A stretch of 64,000 nucleotides of DNA from Deltaproteobacteria bacterium (GCA_019307815.1 JAFDIV010000010.1:1-64000); one strand, 5' to 3'; numbered from the stretch's first letter, positions 27,099 through 35,613 are shown. Program-made: numbers and translations. Notes: generated by a model not told the origin, from the sequence alone.

Positions 27099-27322
27099 TT
27101 TAGGTCTGTTCCTCGAGGGTTACAATACCTATATACCTAAATTTTGAATTCTTAATGTTGAATAGCATAAAAGCTAGGAGGCCAACTTCAATTTTGAATG
27201 ATGAACCTGCCCAAGGCAGGTAAATGTTTAATCTGCCAGAGGCAGATAAATTTTGAATGACATAAAAGCTAGAAGGCTGGGAACTTGGGCGGCTGACCAA
27301 TTAGGCAGATGGACAACGTGCA

Positions 27323-27712
27323 TTATTCAAGCTCTTTCTTGACAGATTCGTAGAACTTTCTAGCTTCTTGGTAAAATTTTTGTGCGTCTTCCAGCGACGG
27401 CTTACCATTGGGAAGAAGTCCTAAATCGCTCGGATAACGCGAATCCAAGTATAACGAATCAAGTGTTTTAAGCAGATCTTGATCCAACATCACAGGAAAT
27501 GAGTGTTTAATCTTTGAAAAGAGGGTTCCCAAATTATGAGTTTTGGTGACCTTGATCTGCTTTTCCTCCATCACCGCTTTAATCGATTTCTCTATGGCCT
27601 GCTGTGCATGGAGTGCAACCATATGAGTTAAATGTTCTGTATCCATAATCCTCTCAATCACCATTAGGTCGTCTTGCGCTGCTTTAAGCCACTCTTCAGT
27701 TATTTTCCTCAT
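27323..27712 (-). CDS. hepT: HEPN domain toxin
   Basis: A 129-residue all-helical HEPN protein: WLKAAQDDLMVIERIM, ALHAQQAIEKSIKAVM and THNLGTLF are the typical helices, followed by SRYPSDLG, the usual YP turn, and a last helix EDAQKFYQEARKF. It is complete, unlike the copies at 4255 and 29478. It overlaps the MNT gene by 17 bp. A presumed ribonuclease held inactive by its partner. Confidence 0.87.
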   Translation of the reverse strand: MRKITEEWLKAAQDDLMVIERIMDTEHLTHMVALHAQQAIEKSIKAVMEEKQIKVTKTHNLGTLFSKIKHSFPVMLDQDLLKTLDSLYLDSRYPSDLGLLPNGKPSLEDAQKFYQEARKFYESVKKELE

Positions 27713-28034
27713 AGATCACTTTTCCATTGTCAACTATCTCTTTCGAAAACATGCTACCAAGTTCCATAAATCGCTTGTGCATCCCTTTGGTATGAACTAT
27801 TAGATCTATAGGTATTCTCTCTTCGATAGTTCGCAGTGATTTTGCCACCTGCAAATAAATTTGATTTTTTTGTTTGAAATCCTTAGGGATAAATTCGTGT
27901 TTTGTTACGACCAGCAAGTCAATATCACTATCAGCACGGGGCTTCCCTGAAACACTTGATCCAAATAAAATCACTTTATATGGATCAACCGCCTTTAAAC
28001 ATTCCAGTATCTCTTGTATCGTTTTGGGTTCCAT
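27696..28034 (-). CDS. mntA: MNT nucleotidyltransferase antitoxin
   Basis: A 112-residue minimal nucleotidyltransferase. ILFGSSVSGKPRADSDIDLL is the GS-x(9)-D-x-D motif, and PIDLIVHT supplies the third acid. It is upstream of and overlapping the HEPN gene, the expected module order. Confidence 0.88.
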   Translation of the reverse strand: MEPKTIQEILECLKAVDPYKVILFGSSVSGKPRADSDIDLLVVTKHEFIPKDFKQKNQIYLQVAKSLRTIEERIPIDLIVHTKGMHKRFMELGSMFSKEIVDNGKVIYEENN

Positions 28035-28186
28035 CAGAAACCTAAGTTCAATTTCGAAATCTCTGAAGGATTCTGCCTATTTTTGATCCAGATATCCAAT
28101 ACGAGCTAAAATGTCAACGGGTTGTCACTAAAAGGCGGGGAAGTTTATCCGCTTCCGGCGAGCTGTGAAGCTGGGCAGCTAGGCGG

Positions 28187-28459
28187 CTAGGCGGCGAGTT
28201 CTAGCTTAAGTCTCTCTATTCTTGACCTTACCGGTTTTAGCTCAATGATAGTTACATACACTACCGGAGTATTGGGTTCGGCAGCAGCTCTCGCAGCCTT
28301 CCTTGCCCATTCATTAAATTCTTCATCCCCTTCGATCTGCATGACAACTAGCGAATTATTGGGAATCTTTTCGGCGAATCCTGGGTGCTCGAGGATATAT
28401 TTGTCAAACTCTTTTACGAGCATAGTATTTTTTTCTAGAAATGGCTTATCCCTTTTCAT
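28187..28459 (-). CDS. DUF5647 family protein
   Basis: A 90-residue protein: MLVKEFDKYILEHPGFAEKIP, then NSLVVMQIEGDEEFNEWARKAARAA and TPVVYVTIIELKPVRSRIE, which is the DUF5647 pattern. Function unknown. Found in TA-rich regions and usually next to the kind of protein encoded at 28456, with which it overlaps by 4 bp. A TA role is inferred only. Confidence 0.75.
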   Translation of the reverse strand: MKRDKPFLEKNTMLVKEFDKYILEHPGFAEKIPNNSLVVMQIEGDEEFNEWARKAARAAAEPNTPVVYVTIIELKPVRSRIERLKLELAA

Positions 28460-28767
28460 GGGAAATCTCCTCTCAAAAACTTCTCTCTGTAAGTCTGCCA
28501 GTTTTCGTTTATATCCTCATCTGCGTAAGTTAGAGCGTCCTCATAATCAAGGTAAAGTCTCTTCTTCCTTGATTCGCCTTTTAGATTATAGCAGTCTCGA
28601 TGAGTAAAGTCATGGGCACAGTCGTAACGTAATATTTCCTTCCATTTTCCCTCGGTCTTGACCTCTAGCTGAACAACGAATTTGATAATTTTTCCTGCTC
28701 TAGATACGTGATAATGCCGCTTCCTAGTATCAAAATCAAGGAGTATCAGATATTCTTTTTCGGGCAT
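28456..28767 (-). CDS. small conserved protein (DUF7718-like), partner of DUF5647
   Basis: A 103-residue mostly beta protein: KIIKFVVQLEVKTEGKWKEI and LRYDCAHDFTHRDCYN resemble DUF7718-type small proteins. No catalytic motif is evident. The conserved D-C-A-H-D-F-T-H-R-D segment is rich in His and Asp and could be functional. It is the first gene of a two-gene unit with DUF5647. Confidence 0.6.
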   Translation of the reverse strand: MPEKEYLILLDFDTRKRHYHVSRAGKIIKFVVQLEVKTEGKWKEILRYDCAHDFTHRDCYNLKGESRKKRLYLDYEDALTYADEDINENWQTYREKFLRGDFP

Positions 28768-28799
28768 AGGGTGGAAGCACCAATAGCTGCCAGCGATCA

Positions 28800-28942
28800 G
28801 CGGTCAGCTAGGAAGCTAGGAGGCTAGGATGCTAGGAAGCCAGGAAGCTGGAAAGCTGGACAGCTAGGCGGCGAGCCCGCCACAAAGATGGCGGGTAAAC
28901 CTGCCAAAAAGATGGCGGGTAAAGCAGCGGGGCGGCAGAACA
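28800..28942. repeat. AGCTAGGA phrase repeats and two GGCGGG hairpins
   Basis: Repeated AGCTAGGAAGCTGG-type units, then two stems of the form CCCGCC-aaaagat-GGCGGGTAAA (28875-28923). The last 85 bases, continuing into the 3' end of the downstream hicB gene, recur at 33145-33241. Confidence 0.75.
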
Positions 28943-29167
28943 TCACGAATTTACTGTTTCAGCCCAGTCAGGGTCAGGGATACTAATTGTTGTCATCACC
29001 GCCTCAGGCTCAAACGGAACCTCGGTAGCCAGCATTTCCTGTGCCCCGATTTTTAAGGATTCAATGAGTTCTTCTTTGGTTTTTTCCTGGGCATTAACTC
29101 CAGGCAAATCAATAAGCCAGCCAATCCACCAGTCTCCTACTTTCTTGATTACCGCCCTATATTTCAT
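28943..29167 (-). CDS. hicB: HicB-like antitoxin
   Basis: A 74-residue partial-RNase-H-fold antitoxin: YRAVIKKVGDWWIGWLIDLPGV and ELIESLKIGAQEML are the standard HicB strands and helix. There is no C-terminal ribbon-helix-helix, so it is the short type. It lies 4 bp after hicA. Its last 45 bases are duplicated at 33.2 kb. Confidence 0.87.
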   Translation of the reverse strand: MKYRAVIKKVGDWWIGWLIDLPGVNAQEKTKEELIESLKIGAQEMLATEVPFEPEAVMTTISIPDPDWAETVNS

Positions 29168-29171
29168 AACC

Positions 29172-29354
29172 CTACCTCACGAAAGGTATATCCAGATCTT
29201 TACAAATCTTGCCTGCCAGTTCGTCCACAATTTCGTTGTGACGGGGAATCTGGGATTTTCGGTCTCCCTTCTGATATATACTATGTTTTTTGCCCTCTCG
29301 AAGCAAGAATGCTCCGTGATTTTTCAGATGCCTTAGAAGGTGACTTCTTTTCAT
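29172..29354 (-). CDS. hicA: HicA mRNA interferase toxin
   Basis: A 60-residue dsRBD-like toxin. LLRHLKNHGAFLLREGKKHSIYQ contains the catalytic-site His (G-x-K-H), and SQIPRHNEIVDELAGKICKDL follows. Gene order is hicA-hicB. Confidence 0.85.
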   Translation of the reverse strand: MKRSHLLRHLKNHGAFLLREGKKHSIYQKGDRKSQIPRHNEIVDELAGKICKDLDIPFVR

Positions 29355-29477
29355 AGGTTTATCCGACTAATGCGAGAACTGTTGAAAGCGAGAAACGCGA
29401 GAAAAGCGCGAAAGGCACAGCAGCTAGAAAGCTAGAAAGCTGGGAGGCGGAAAGGCTAAGCTGTGGGGCGGTAGGTG

Positions 29478-29720
29478 TCAAACTTGCCCTTTCTCCCGCA
29501 GGTATTTAGTAACCAACTCAACAAATTCTCTACCATATTCCAAAAAGGGTTTCACTTGTTCGTAAGTCAATTCCACTTTCTCCCTATAGTCGCCTCGCTG
29601 GCGAAGATCAAAGGCTTTATTTACGGCCCTTCCTAGCTCCTTCGGAAATTCCCCTGTTTTAATGAACCGTCTATTGAAATATGATATGACACCTGAGTGT
29701 TTTGAAGATGAGTAGTGTTG
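29478..29720 (-). pseudogene. HEPN toxin, C-terminal half only
   Basis: Directly after, and in frame with, the stop of the upstream nucleotidyltransferase, the minus strand reads SKHSGVISYFNRRFIKTG, then FPKELGRAVNKAFDLRQRGDY and a last helix ending EKGQV. This is the second half of a HEPN protein of the type with an S-K-H-S-G-V motif and a GDY turn. The first half and the start codon are missing, so the toxin has been lost by deletion and only the antitoxin survives. Confidence 0.75.
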
Positions 29721-30044
29721 TTACCACCTAATACCTTCTGAGACGGCATTCTTGTAAACCGGAGATTCACTCATAGGCCCAGTTTCAATTTCTTCCTTCC
29801 CAAAATAGAGCGGTGTTATCAAACAATCAAATTCGATATTTAACTCATATACAAGGTCGTCAATTTCAGATTCTATACTAGGATTTGTTTCGTTAAGAAC
29901 AATAAGTACGTCAAGATCAGTATGACCGTGTGCAGTGCCTTTGGCTTTAGAACCGAATACCCGCAAATCTACCAATCCAAACCTTTCGCTTAGCTTTGCC
30001 TTTAAGATATTCAAAGCTTTTTTTTCACTCGGGGATATTGTCAT
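29721..30044 (-). CDS. mntA: MNT nucleotidyltransferase, partner HEPN gene broken
   Basis: A 107-residue minimal nucleotidyltransferase from the ATG at 30044. VFGSKAKGTAHGHTDLDVLI is the active-site motif and IEFDCLI the third acid. The downstream HEPN gene is a remnant (29478-29720), leaving an orphan antitoxin. Confidence 0.85.
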   Translation of the reverse strand: MTISPSEKKALNILKAKLSERFGLVDLRVFGSKAKGTAHGHTDLDVLIVLNETNPSIESEIDDLVYELNIEFDCLITPLYFGKEEIETGPMSESPVYKNAVSEGIRW

Positions 30045-30211
30045 AGTAAAAATTTCTCCCACGGACTCTTAAGCTTCATGTGCCACAACACAATTAATTA
30101 TATTCTACAAAAAATTGCAAGACTGAACAGCACTCTGGGACGCCGCCAGAAGTTATATGTCACAGGGTACTAGTTACAGGTCACTAGTTACAGGTTAATA
30201 GTTATAAGCGT

Positions 30212-31354
30212 TTAGCCGACATGTTTGTAAAGTAGTGTGCCTGTGAGGTTCAGGAGCCAGAGGGGCATTCGCCTCAAAAAATTGTAGGATTCCCTTGGGT
30301 TGCCCGTGTCCTTGATAAAGGCTTGGTTCCGTAAATCATATCTATGGTACTTCATGCTTCTTTCTTCAGGATTCCAGCCTCTTTTGAATTGAAGGAGGCC
30401 TTCATTTTGGGGTTCTGTACGGCCGAGGTTCAGTGTTTCGCGACCTTTATTAATACATTCTTTAATTGCTTCCCACATAACCAGGTTATTGGCTCTTAAA
30501 TGCTGGTATTTCATGTCTGAAGCACCGTACTTGTAAATGGCCTTTTTCCCAAAAACAAGAAAGATTACTCCGGCAATGGCTTTTCCTTCATACTGGGCCA
30601 AGCATACAAAACCTTGTTCCTTGGAGATAACATGCTCATGGAGTTTCTTGAAAAACCGAAAAGGCTGGGGAGGAAGCCCGTGGCGCTTCCTGGTCTTGCA
30701 GTTGAGAAAAAAAAAGTGCCTCACTGAGTCGAGACTATGGGAAATTTGGACTTTTACTCTCTCTCTTACTGCCCTCTTTATATTGCGCTTGGTGCTGTTT
30801 CTGAATGATGCCAGAAGACCCTCTTCATCTTTTGTTAGGTCAAGGTCATGGGTGTAATAGGTTAATGAGGGCGGTTCGTTACGGAAAAATTCCTGTCCTC
30901 CTCTAAATTCAATGTATTTCCACTTGGCCTGTTTTCCGTGTTCTACGATTTGGTGAAATAATTGAGTAAAACGGCCTTCGTCAGGTGAAATTATGGGGCA
31001 AGAATCTGTAAACGGGAGAGAAACCCCTCTTTTGCCTGTTATGAAGCTATTGATTTCCATAAATGGAACCAGTGTTTCCAGTTTTCCGTTCACGATCTCC
31101 GCGAAATACAGAGGCGTGTATCCATAGGATTCATAAAGCACCCTGGCCCAGGCAGAGGTGTGGAAGAAGGAATAGTCTGGGTGAGTGAGAAGGAGGTTGT
31201 CCCAAGAGGGAAAGTTTATTGGGTTAATTGGGTTAATTGGGTTTATTGGGTTTATTGGGTTTATTGGGTTAATTGGGTTTATTGGGTTTATTGGGTTTAT
31301 TGGGTTTATTGGGTTTATTGGGTTTATTGGGTTACCATGGTTTGTTAGGTTCAT
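30212..31354 (-). CDS. FemAB-like acyltransferase with (INP)n N-terminus
   Basis: A 380-residue paralogue of the FemAB protein at 25242. LNCKTRKRHGLPPQPFRFFKKL and LNLGRTEPQNEGLLQFKRGWN are the same family signatures. Residues about 8-46 are a translated 9-bp array, giving about a dozen Ile-Asn-Pro tripeptides before the true domain begins at PSWDNLLLTHPDYSFFH. The start codon is again the ATG inside CTAAGGTACCCAATGAACC. The tract may be translated but is unlikely to be catalytic; GNAT family members normally start near the WDNLL segment. The gene sits alone within the TA island. Confidence 0.85.
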   Translation of the reverse strand: MNLTNHGNPINPINPINPINPINPINPINPINPINPINPINPINPINFPSWDNLLLTHPDYSFFHTSAWARVLYESYGYTPLYFAEIVNGKLETLVPFMEINSFITGKRGVSLPFTDSCPIISPDEGRFTQLFHQIVEHGKQAKWKYIEFRGGQEFFRNEPPSLTYYTHDLDLTKDEEGLLASFRNSTKRNIKRAVRERVKVQISHSLDSVRHFFFLNCKTRKRHGLPPQPFRFFKKLHEHVISKEQGFVCLAQYEGKAIAGVIFLVFGKKAIYKYGASDMKYQHLRANNLVMWEAIKECINKGRETLNLGRTEPQNEGLLQFKRGWNPEERSMKYHRYDLRNQAFIKDTGNPRESYNFLRRMPLWLLNLTGTLLYKHVG

Positions 31355-31400
31355 TGGGTACCTTAGTTTGTTGGGTTACCACGGTTTGTTGAGTTTGTGT
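31213..31400. repeat. 9-bp array within and before the FemAB gene
   Basis: About thirteen units of GGGTTTATT/GGGTTAATT (31218-31334) in the coding part, then GGTTACCATGG, the start phrase, and GGTTACCACGG upstream. Unit length of 9 keeps the frame open whatever the copy number. Confidence 0.9.
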
Positions 31401-31500
31401 AAACGCGAGAAACGTTGAATGCGAGAAAAGCGAGAAAGGCACGGCAGCTTGGCGGCTGGGCGGCTTAACAGCCTAAAAACTGGGATCCTGTTTAGCATAA

Positions 31501-31728
31501 TTACTCAGATACTGGAATCGAATCTATCACATTGAGGCTTGGGATTGAAAATGTCATTTCTTCAAATGAAACAACCTTGGAAGCATCCAGGATTTCAATC
31601 TCAACCGGATTCCCCTCGCTGTCAAGATGCAGGATAACGCCTTCCTTGAGATCAATTGAGTCGGCAAGGTTACCTTCCCTCAATTGAATAACGCACACAT
31701 CAGCATCCTTAGAATATTTTATCTTCAT
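31501..31728 (-). CDS. DUF2283 family antitoxin-like protein
   Basis: A 75-residue DUF2283 protein: MKIKYSKDADVCVIQLREG, DLKEGVILHLDSEGNPVEIEILDAS is the clear family pattern. DUF2283 genes commonly follow DUF4258 genes, as here, with a 20-bp overlap, and are presumed antitoxins. Confidence 0.85.
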   Translation of the reverse strand: MKIKYSKDADVCVIQLREGNLADSIDLKEGVILHLDSEGNPVEIEILDASKVVSFEEMTFSIPSLNVIDSIPVSE

Positions 31729-32050
31729 AAATCCCTCCTCCCTTATAGTATCGTTTGCTATAAGGGTAGTATACCGTAATTACCACTGGTAAGTCACCAT
31801 CGTATTCATAGACAGCTCGTATCAGATGCTCCTTGGAAACTTTGTGGGCGATGTATCTCCCTGAATGCCCACGCAGAACTTCGTCAGGATTCAACAGAGA
31901 CTCAGCTACATCTTCCAGTCGCAGATTCCATCTATTGCATCTTTCAATTGAGTGGTAAGTAAATAGTATATCGTGCTCTGTACCAGTATATTTGATGGTG
32001 AGCAGTTTACCTTTTGACCTAGGGAAAGACTTGATTATTGTTAGGGACAT
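31709..32050 (-). CDS. DUF4258-type toxin
   Basis: A 113-residue protein: ILFTYHSIERCNRWNLRLEDV, RGHSGRYIAHKVSKEHLIRAVYEYDGDLPVVITVYYP matches the helix and C-terminal strands of DUF4258/RelE-like toxins. It is only distantly similar to the DUF4258 copies at 26763 and 35987. Paired with DUF2283. Confidence 0.78.
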   Translation of the reverse strand: MSLTIIKSFPRSKGKLLTIKYTGTEHDILFTYHSIERCNRWNLRLEDVAESLLNPDEVLRGHSGRYIAHKVSKEHLIRAVYEYDGDLPVVITVYYPYSKRYYKGGGIYEDKIF

Positions 32051-32289
32051 GATGCTAGAAGGCTAGGATGCTAGGCCCGCCAAAAAGATGGCGGGTAAAA
32101 AGCTGGAAAGCCATAGACCTTAAAGACCAAGGCAAAAGGTTCAAGGACAAAGGTGAAACAGTAAAGAAGCTGGGCGGCGATCAAGAGTTACTTGGGTTTA
32201 CTGTGTTTATTGGGTTCTTTGGGTTTGCTAGGTCACAACAGTTGGACACCGAAAGCTCCGTTTGGGTTAATTGTTGGTTGACATTAGCA

Positions 32290-32318
32290 GTTATACTATG
32301 ATATGTTTTGGGTATAAC
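32290..32318. promoter_or_regulatory. inverted repeat operator upstream of the AbrB/VapC pair
   Basis: GTTATAC (32290-32296) and GTATAAC (32312-32318), a perfect 7-bp inverted repeat 15 bp apart. TTGACA lies just upstream (32278-32283). Typical of a site bound by an AbrB-type antitoxin dimer. Confidence 0.5.
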
Positions 32319-32353
32319 TCATGCTTTCATTAACAAGAAAAGGGAGGGACGTA

Positions 32354-32647
32354 ATGGACAACGCCACCAGCGATCCTGTGACAATGAAAGTTTTCCAGAA
32401 GGGACAGGTCGTAATTCCTGTCGCGCTAAGGAAAAAGTACGGAATTGAAATAGGCAACCATGTTGAGATAATTGAAACTCCCCAAGGTATCCTTATTAAG
32501 GCGAAACCACAGAAAGAGGACAAAAAATCGTTAACTCAGAAGTTATATGGCATCTTCGCTGACGTTGCCACTGCAAGGCCATCTTTGAAGAAGGACGACA
32601 TAACAAAAGCAACAGAGCTTGGATACATAGAAGGGTGGAAAGAATGA
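32354..32647 (+). CDS. vapB: AbrB/MazE-type antitoxin
   Basis: A 97-residue protein with a SpoVT/AbrB swapped-hairpin domain: MKVFQKGQVVIPVALRKKYGIEIGNHVEI. The C-terminal half (SLTQKLYGIFADV ... DDITKATELGYIEGWKE) would bind the toxin. The start at 32354 has GGGAGGGA upstream. It overlaps the PIN toxin by 4 bp. One of the few plus-strand genes in the TA island. Confidence 0.88.
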   Translation: MDNATSDPVTMKVFQKGQVVIPVALRKKYGIEIGNHVEIIETPQGILIKAKPQKEDKKSLTQKLYGIFADVATARPSLKKDDITKATELGYIEGWKE

Positions 32648-33045
32648 CTCCATTGATCGATACAAATGTCATTGTGCGTTTCTTAATAGGTGATGAAGAC
32701 CCAAAGTATAAGAATTTGTACAATTTCTTTGTGCAACTAGAGCAAGGGAAGATTCAGGTTGAATTGAAATTAATAGTATTGTTTCAAGTAATTTTCGTGC
32801 TTACCAGCTTTTACAAAATACCTAGGCCACGAGTAGCAGAGGTGCTCACTGACTTACTCAAATACCGAGGGATCAAGATCAAAGAGAAAAAAACTATCAA
32901 GCGCATGCTCTTTCTTTGGAAGGAACACTCATTAGACATTGTCGACTGTTACCTTCTGGCACTCCTGGAAGCAGAACCTCAAAACGTGCTTTACAGTTAT
33001 GATAAGGATTTTGATAGATTTGGTATAAATCGCAAAGAGCCATGA
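32644..33045 (+). CDS. vapC: VapC PIN ribonuclease
   Basis: A 133-residue PIN protein: PLIDTNVIVRFLIGDED (first acids), ELKLIVLFQVIFVL (Glu), SLDIVDCYLLALLE and LYSYDKDFDRF (last acids). Length and all four acidic positions are normal. Confidence 0.9.
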   Translation: MTPLIDTNVIVRFLIGDEDPKYKNLYNFFVQLEQGKIQVELKLIVLFQVIFVLTSFYKIPRPRVAEVLTDLLKYRGIKIKEKKTIKRMLFLWKEHSLDIVDCYLLALLEAEPQNVLYSYDKDFDRFGINRKEP

Positions 33046-33144
33046 GGGACAAAATGCTAGGATGCTAGAAAGCTAGGAGGCTGGGAGGCCCTCCACCAAT
33101 GCTGAATTCTTAATGTTGAATTTTGAATGAGACAACAGCCAGAG

Positions 33145-33241
33145 AGCTAGGCGGCGAGCCCGCCAAAAAGATGGCGGGTAAAGCAGCGGGGCGGCAGACC
33201 ATCACGAATTTAATGTTTCGGCCCAGTCAGGGTCAGGGATA
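33145..33241. repeat. copy of hicB 3' end and its flank
   Basis: Matches 28860-28980: a GGCGGG hairpin, the sequence GCAGCGGGGCGGCAG, then the last 45 bases of hicB (ending in its stop). It is a dispersed duplication of TA-gene edge plus phrase repeat. Confidence 0.7.
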
Positions 33242-33303
33242 ATGTTGAGTTCTGAATCTTGAATGGAGTGATAGCTGGAGAGCCAGGATATCAAGTAAAT
33301 AGC

Positions 33304-33678
33304 TCATAAGGAATATGGGATTTCGATAAAACTATGTTTTGCTGGATCAAAATCTTTGGTGTTTCTTGTTGTAAGCTTGATGTTATTGTTTATACTTATG
33401 GCCGCCTGAAACGCATCTGGAAGCTTCCAAGAATGGTTTCTTCTCAACGTTGCGGCAAGGTCCGCAATATCTTTATCGATACCAAGCAGATGGTATTGGT
33501 CCAAAAAGGCTTTTACCAGCCCCTCATCAGATTCCTTGATCCCCACGAGTATTTCCGCTCTTGTAATAACAGAGATAGCCGTTTTCTCAGGATCAAGGCT
33601 TAGGATGAACCTGGTAGCTTGCTCGATGCTATTCAAATGATCAATGAGAATTACGGAGTCCAGAAGTCTCTCCAGCAC
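33304..33678 (-). CDS. vapC: VapC PIN ribonuclease
   Basis: A 124-residue PIN protein: LLDSVILIDHLN (first acid), VITRAEILVGI (Glu), KLPDAFQAA and LTTRNTKDFD. The start is GTG, overlapping the antitoxin stop (TAGTG). Confidence 0.87.
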   Translation of the reverse strand: MLERLLDSVILIDHLNSIEQATRFILSLDPEKTAISVITRAEILVGIKESDEGLVKAFLDQYHLLGIDKDIADLAATLRRNHSWKLPDAFQAAISINNNIKLTTRNTKDFDPAKHSFIEIPYSL

Positions 33679-33923
33679 TACCTATCCCACTCCTCTCGAA
33701 GTCGCCGCTGATACTTGAGCCCATCACCCATTTTCCAGAGCCCTTTAGTCTTATCAATAATGGAACGGTACGTGTCGCTGCTTTCATTTTCTTTCAGCTT
33801 TCTAATACCCTTCCTAATAGCTTCGGCAAGGGAAATGCCGTGGGCCTTTCCGTAACTTTCTAGCCACCTTTTATCCTCCTCTGAAATTGTGATAATTGTT
33901 CTCGTGTTTCCCATATTTGGCAC
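33678..33923 (-). CDS. vapB: ribbon-helix-helix antitoxin
   Basis: An 81-residue protein with an N-terminal ribbon-helix-helix: TRTIITISEEDKRWLESYGKAHGISLAEAIRKGI. The C-terminus (KGLWKMGDGLKYQRRLREEWD) is the toxin-binding part. The GDGLKYQ segment is common in antitoxins of this VapC class. Confidence 0.85.
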   Translation of the reverse strand: MPNMGNTRTIITISEEDKRWLESYGKAHGISLAEAIRKGIRKLKENESSDTYRSIIDKTKGLWKMGDGLKYQRRLREEWDR

Positions 33924-33929
33924 CCTCTT

Positions 33930-33955
33930 GGTGATATCATGTATTATATATCAAC
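33930..33955. promoter_or_regulatory. probable operator of the vapBC pair
   Basis: An imperfect inverted repeat GGTGATAT ... ATATATCAAC just upstream of the antitoxin gene, suited to a ribbon-helix-helix dimer. Confidence 0.35.
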
Positions 33956-34165
33956 TTCTAAGAGATTGGTCAAGAATAACAGGCTAGGAGGCCATAGACC
34001 GAAAGGGACAAGGCAAAAGGTTCAAGGATAAAGCTTGGCGGCCAGGCGGCGTTCCGCTAATTTTGAATTTTGAATGTTGAATTTTGAATGGGACAAAAGC
34101 GATCAGCTTTCAGCTGTCAGCCAAACCAGAGAAGCTAGGATGCTAGCAGGCGAGGCGGCTGATTC

Positions 34166-34381
34166 CTAAAGGAGATCCTCAACGTTAAGTTCTGTGTCAC
34201 GCAAGATTTTGCGCAACAGGCCTCTTCCGATGTTCTGCCCCTTATGAACAGGCACTGTCGTTACCCGACCATCCGGATGTTTCATGCGTACATGGGTGCC
34301 ACTTTGTCGAATCGCTTCAAATCCATGTTTTTCTAGTATGGCAATGAGATCTTGCCCCTTAAGAAGCGGTAACTTGGTCAT
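34166..34381 (-). CDS. hicA: HicA mRNA interferase toxin
   Basis: A 71-residue toxin: LIAILEKHGFEAIRQSGTHVRMKHPDGR holds the catalytic His (G-T-H), and VPVHKGQNIGRGLLRKILRD follows. Order here is hicB-hicA, the reverse of the pair at 29 kb, with a 23-bp overlap. Confidence 0.9.
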   Translation of the reverse strand: MTKLPLLKGQDLIAILEKHGFEAIRQSGTHVRMKHPDGRVTTVPVHKGQNIGRGLLRKILRDTELNVEDLL

Positions 34382-34592
34382 TGACCATTACCTTTTGCAC
34401 ACCTACAAACTCTGGTAAAGCCTTATCTTCGTCCCCGAGTTCTTCCAGACAGAGCGAAATAACTTCTCGCATATTTTCTAACAACTGATCAATGCTCCGT
34501 CCTTGGGAATAGCAACCCCGAAGCTGGGGCACTTCTCCAACAAAGTAGCCATCTTCGTCTCTTTCTATTACCACATAGAATTCTCGGCCCAT
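34359..34592 (-). CDS. hicB: HicB-like antitoxin
   Basis: A 77-residue protein: REFYVVIERDEDGYFVGEVPQLRGCYSQG and LLENMREVISLCLEE are the HicB strands and helix. I start at the ATG at 34592 (MGREFYVV) and ignore the ORF extension. No ribbon-helix-helix domain. Confidence 0.9.
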   Translation of the reverse strand: MGREFYVVIERDEDGYFVGEVPQLRGCYSQGRSIDQLLENMREVISLCLEELGDEDKALPEFVGVQKVMVNDQVTAS

Positions 34593-34628
34593 CGTTGTCT
34601 CCTCGCTTTTTATTTCACAATATATCAC

Positions 34629-34948
34629 AACTGCTTTTCTTTGTAAAAATGACGGAAGCTAGACCGCCCGTAGGGCGGGAGGTGCAAGGTACAAGGTGCA
34701 AGGTACAAGGTAAAAGGTTCAAGGCACAAGGTAAGATCAAAGAACCAAGAAGCCAGGAGTTAGAAGTCAGAATTATCAAGCTATCAGCGGTCAGCCCGCC
34801 AAAAAGATGGCGGGTAAAGCGGCGGGGCAGCCGTAGTTACGTTATTTGTTATACGTTATTGGTTATTGGTTTATGGTGTTAAGTGTTATGTGATTATGTG
34901 TTAAGTCTGAAATCTCCAGTACGAATGCTGCAATGCTAGGAGGCTGGG
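34629..34948. other. phrase-repeat intergenic stretch
   Basis: No gene. Holds AAGGTGCAAGGTACAAGG-type units (34680-34735), an AGTCAGAATTATCAGC stretch, one GGCGGG hairpin (34793-34818) and TTATTGGTTAT-type repeats. Confidence 0.7.
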
Positions 34949-35362
34949 TTACAGGAAATCGTGCAGCGTCAGAACTTCAATTTCTTTCAATCCCTTCAGA
35001 CGGTCATCGTTTGTGAGAAATTTTTCTGCTCCATACAATTGACCTATGCTGACTTGTAACGCATCAGGAGTTCTCAAAGAGTAGGTTGCTCTGAGATTGG
35101 CAGCCATCTGCGAAGCTTCATGACCTACTTCATAAGTGGTCAGGCCCTTAGAACCCAAGAGTATTTCTCGGTACCTTTCGGCCAGTACCTTATTACCCTC
35201 TCGTAGGGGCTTCACCAGTACCTCCAAAAGTGTAATAGTTGAAGTAATTGCTTCGATTTCTCCTGCGTCAATCATCTGAAAGACAGGTCTCACCAATTTT
35301 CCATATTGCGGATGCTTCTCCATAAAATAAATGAACGGAGAAGTATCGATAAAAATCAGCAT
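34949..35362 (-). CDS. vapC: VapC PIN ribonuclease
   Basis: A 137-residue PIN protein from the ATG at 35362: LIFIDTSPFIYFMEKHPQY (first acid), TLLEVLVKPLREG (Glu), RTPDALQVSIGQLYGAEKFLTNDDRLKGL (third and fourth acids). The S-P-F-I-Y-F opening is typical of one VapC subgroup. Confidence 0.88.
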   Translation of the reverse strand: MLIFIDTSPFIYFMEKHPQYGKLVRPVFQMIDAGEIEAITSTITLLEVLVKPLREGNKVLAERYREILLGSKGLTTYEVGHEASQMAANLRATYSLRTPDALQVSIGQLYGAEKFLTNDDRLKGLKEIEVLTLHDFL

Positions 35363-35379
35363 CCCTTTCAGTTCTTCCG

Positions 35380-35613
35380 CTAGGCCCAAGATTTGCGCTC
35401 CTCATCAACATATCGTTGTGCATCAACGCCATTCCACAAATCGGCCCCAAGACCTTCCAATTCCATAAGGCTATGTCCATATCTCTTGCCAGAAAGAGCC
35501 CTTTTCAGACTGGTTGCAATGAATTCCATTAGCCTCAGCTGTTCCTCAGGCTTCAACCGAGGTATGCCTTTTAAATAATCCTCATATGAAAGGATAGTTT
35601 CTTTTGGATCCAT
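35380..35613 (-). CDS. antitoxin of the VapC pair
   Basis: A 77-residue acidic protein: SYEDYLKGIPRLKPEEQLRLMEFIATSL and LWNGVDAQRYVDEERKSW. The ending D-A-x-x-Y-V-D-x-E-R-x-S-W is common in PIN-toxin antitoxins. No obvious DNA-binding domain. Confidence 0.72.
   Translation of the reverse strand: MDPKETILSYEDYLKGIPRLKPEEQLRLMEFIATSLKRALSGKRYGHSLMELEGLGADLWNGVDAQRYVDEERKSWA

Noticed and set aside
31160..31418. Plus-strand frames of WVYWVYW and FIGFIG repeats
   Set aside because: They are the reverse reading of the 9-bp array; the minus-strand frame contains a real FemAB domain.
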